A DNA stretch of 7,041 nucleotides from Gammaproteobacteria bacterium (GTDB lineage Bacteria; Pseudomonadota; Gammaproteobacteria; Steroidobacterales; Steroidobacteraceae): the NCBI GenBank assembly GCA_028293775.1, contig JAQGOD010000310.1:1-7041 (forward strand), given 5' to 3'. Shown here piece by piece: positions 6,179 to 7,041 of this stretch. The position numbers were made by a program, and so were the translations under genes. The notes below the pieces were generated by a model, which worked only from the letters and a program-made list of their open reading frames with translations, did no database searches and was not told the origin of the DNA. Within the stretch, counting starts at the first letter, position 1; the number at the start of each line of letters is the position of its first letter.

Positions 6179-7041
6179 CGGCGCGCTTTTCGCTCCCATA
6201 AGCCTCGGACCAAGGCTCCTCGGCCGAGATCCCCCGTCCCTGCACATAGTCGACGCCCATGCGCTTCAGCGCAGCCAGCGTCGAATCGTTTTCCACCCAC
6301 TCGGCGACGGTGCGAATTCCCATCGCGCGCGCAACTTTGTGCATGGATTCCACCATGGCAAAAGCCACCGCATCGCGGGTCATGTCGCGCACGAAGCTAC
6401 CGTCGATTTTCAGGATGTCGACGGGCAAGCCTCGCAGATAACCATAAGAAGACATCCCGCTGCCAAAATCGTCCAACGCCACGGCACAGCCCAGATCCTT
6501 GAGACGGTTCATCACCCTCACCGCCGTGGCGAGCCGCGAGATCGCGGCCGTTTCCGTCAGTTCGAAGCCGATGCTCCCGCGCGGCAGCTGATAATGCGCC
6601 AACCGCTCGCCGATAAAATCGGCTAAGTCCGGGTTGTCGAGTGAGGCCCCGGAAAGATTGATCATGCAGCGCGGTGCAGTCACGCCCGGCTGCGCGCGCC
6701 TGCTCTGCTCTGCAAAGGCATGCTCGATGACCCAACGGTCAAGTTGAGGCATGAGACCGAAGCGCTCGGCGGCCGGGATAAAGAACCTCGGCAGCACAAT
6801 CTGCCCCTCTTCATCGCGCAGCCTTAGAAGCACCTCGTGAGAGCTGGCCGGCTCGCCCGCACGAGCGCGGGTCGAGCGGATCTCCTGCGTATAGAGTTCG
6901 AAGCGATCCTGCTCCAGGGCGGCATGTAAGCGAGTCACCCACCCCATCTCACCGCGGCGGTCGTCGATGTCGCGATCGTCTGCGCTGTAGAGGTGAACGC
7001 GATTGCGGCCGTTCTCTTTCGCTGCATAACAGGCCCGATCT
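6168..7041 (-). CDS. GGDEF-EAL cyclic-di-GMP protein, C-terminal part (cut by the window edge)
   Basis: The open frame runs off the right edge: codons 7040-6948 encode DRACYAAKENGRNRVHLYS and further residues, the typical end of a GGDEF diguanylate cyclase domain, so the Met at 6947 is internal and not the start. The GGDEF motif itself lies outside the window. The EAL phosphodiesterase domain follows (numbering from the Met at 6947): E38 in EVLLR (the EAL-motif position, with Val for Ala), N97 in INLSGASL, E132 in ELTET, D159 and D160 in LDDFGSG, K180 in LKIDGSF, E216 in AEWVEN and Q236 in YVQG. The metal- and substrate-binding set therefore looks intact, and cyclic-di-GMP hydrolysis to pGpG is plausible. 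Whether the cyclase half is active, and which sensor domains come first, cannot be seen. The stop codon lies inside the convergent L,D-transpeptidase gene. Confidence 0.92.
   Translation of the reverse strand, partial: DRACYAAKENGRNRVHLYSADDRDIDDRRGEMGWVTRLHAALEQDRFELYTQEIRSTRARAGEPASSHEVLLRLRDEEGQIVLPRFFIPAAERFGLMPQLDRWVIEHAFAEQSRRAQPGVTAPRCMINLSGASLDNPDLADFIGERLAHYQLPRGSIGFELTETAAISRLATAVRVMNRLKDLGCAVALDDFGSGMSSYGYLRGLPVDILKIDGSFVRDMTRDAVAFAMVESMHKVARAMGIRTVAEWVENDSTLAALKRMGVDYVQGRGISAEEPWSEAYGSEKRAAIC

Noticed and set aside
5384..6247. 287-residue minus-strand open frame opposite the L,D-transpeptidase gene
   Set aside because: It lies antisense to a gene with a full catalytic signature, and its product is arginine/glycine-rich with no recognisable domain. 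Long antisense frames are common in GC-rich DNA.

Overview
The window is GC-rich, gene-dense chromosomal DNA whose protein families (GGDEF-EAL signalling, RlpA-like and YkuD cell-wall proteins, YgiD/LigB-type dioxygenase) point to a Gram-negative proteobacterium, most likely beta- or gammaproteobacterial. That placement is an inference from family content only. No RNA genes, mobile elements or CRISPR repeats were seen, and every stretch without a gene is shorter than 150 bases.

Layout. (1) 67-1262, plus strand: a 70-residue, 11-cysteine protein of the GDCCVxC family, joined by a one-base TAATG stop/start overlap to a single-domain PLP-dependent threonine/serine dehydratase-like enzyme. (2) 1279-1860, minus strand: a short, exported RlpA-like double-psi beta-barrel protein without a SPOR domain, convergent with the dehydratase. 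(3) 5063-2002, minus strand: a compact three-gene cluster, transcribed in the order secreted metal-dependent amidohydrolase, N-formylglutamate amidohydrolase-like protein, class III (DODA/LigB-type) extradiol dioxygenase. The gaps are 24 bases and then an ATGA overlap, so this looks like an operon. (4) 5165-6178, plus strand: an exported LysM plus YkuD L,D-transpeptidase, divergent from the operon across a 101-base intergenic region. (5) 6168 to the right edge, minus strand: the C-terminal part of a GGDEF-EAL cyclic-di-GMP protein whose N-terminal part lies beyond the window. Its stop codon lies inside the 3' end of the L,D-transpeptidase gene.

Functionally the window mixes small-molecule catabolism (deamination of hydroxy-amino acids, hydrolysis of N-acyl or peptide-like bonds, cleavage of catecholic rings) with envelope functions (RlpA-like protein, L,D-transpeptidase) and second-messenger turnover. 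The least explained units are the GDCCVxC/dehydratase pair and the amidohydrolase/FGase/dioxygenase cluster. Neither is a textbook operon and I could not assign a definite substrate to either. No convincing wholly new system, such as a defence island or novel RNA, was seen.
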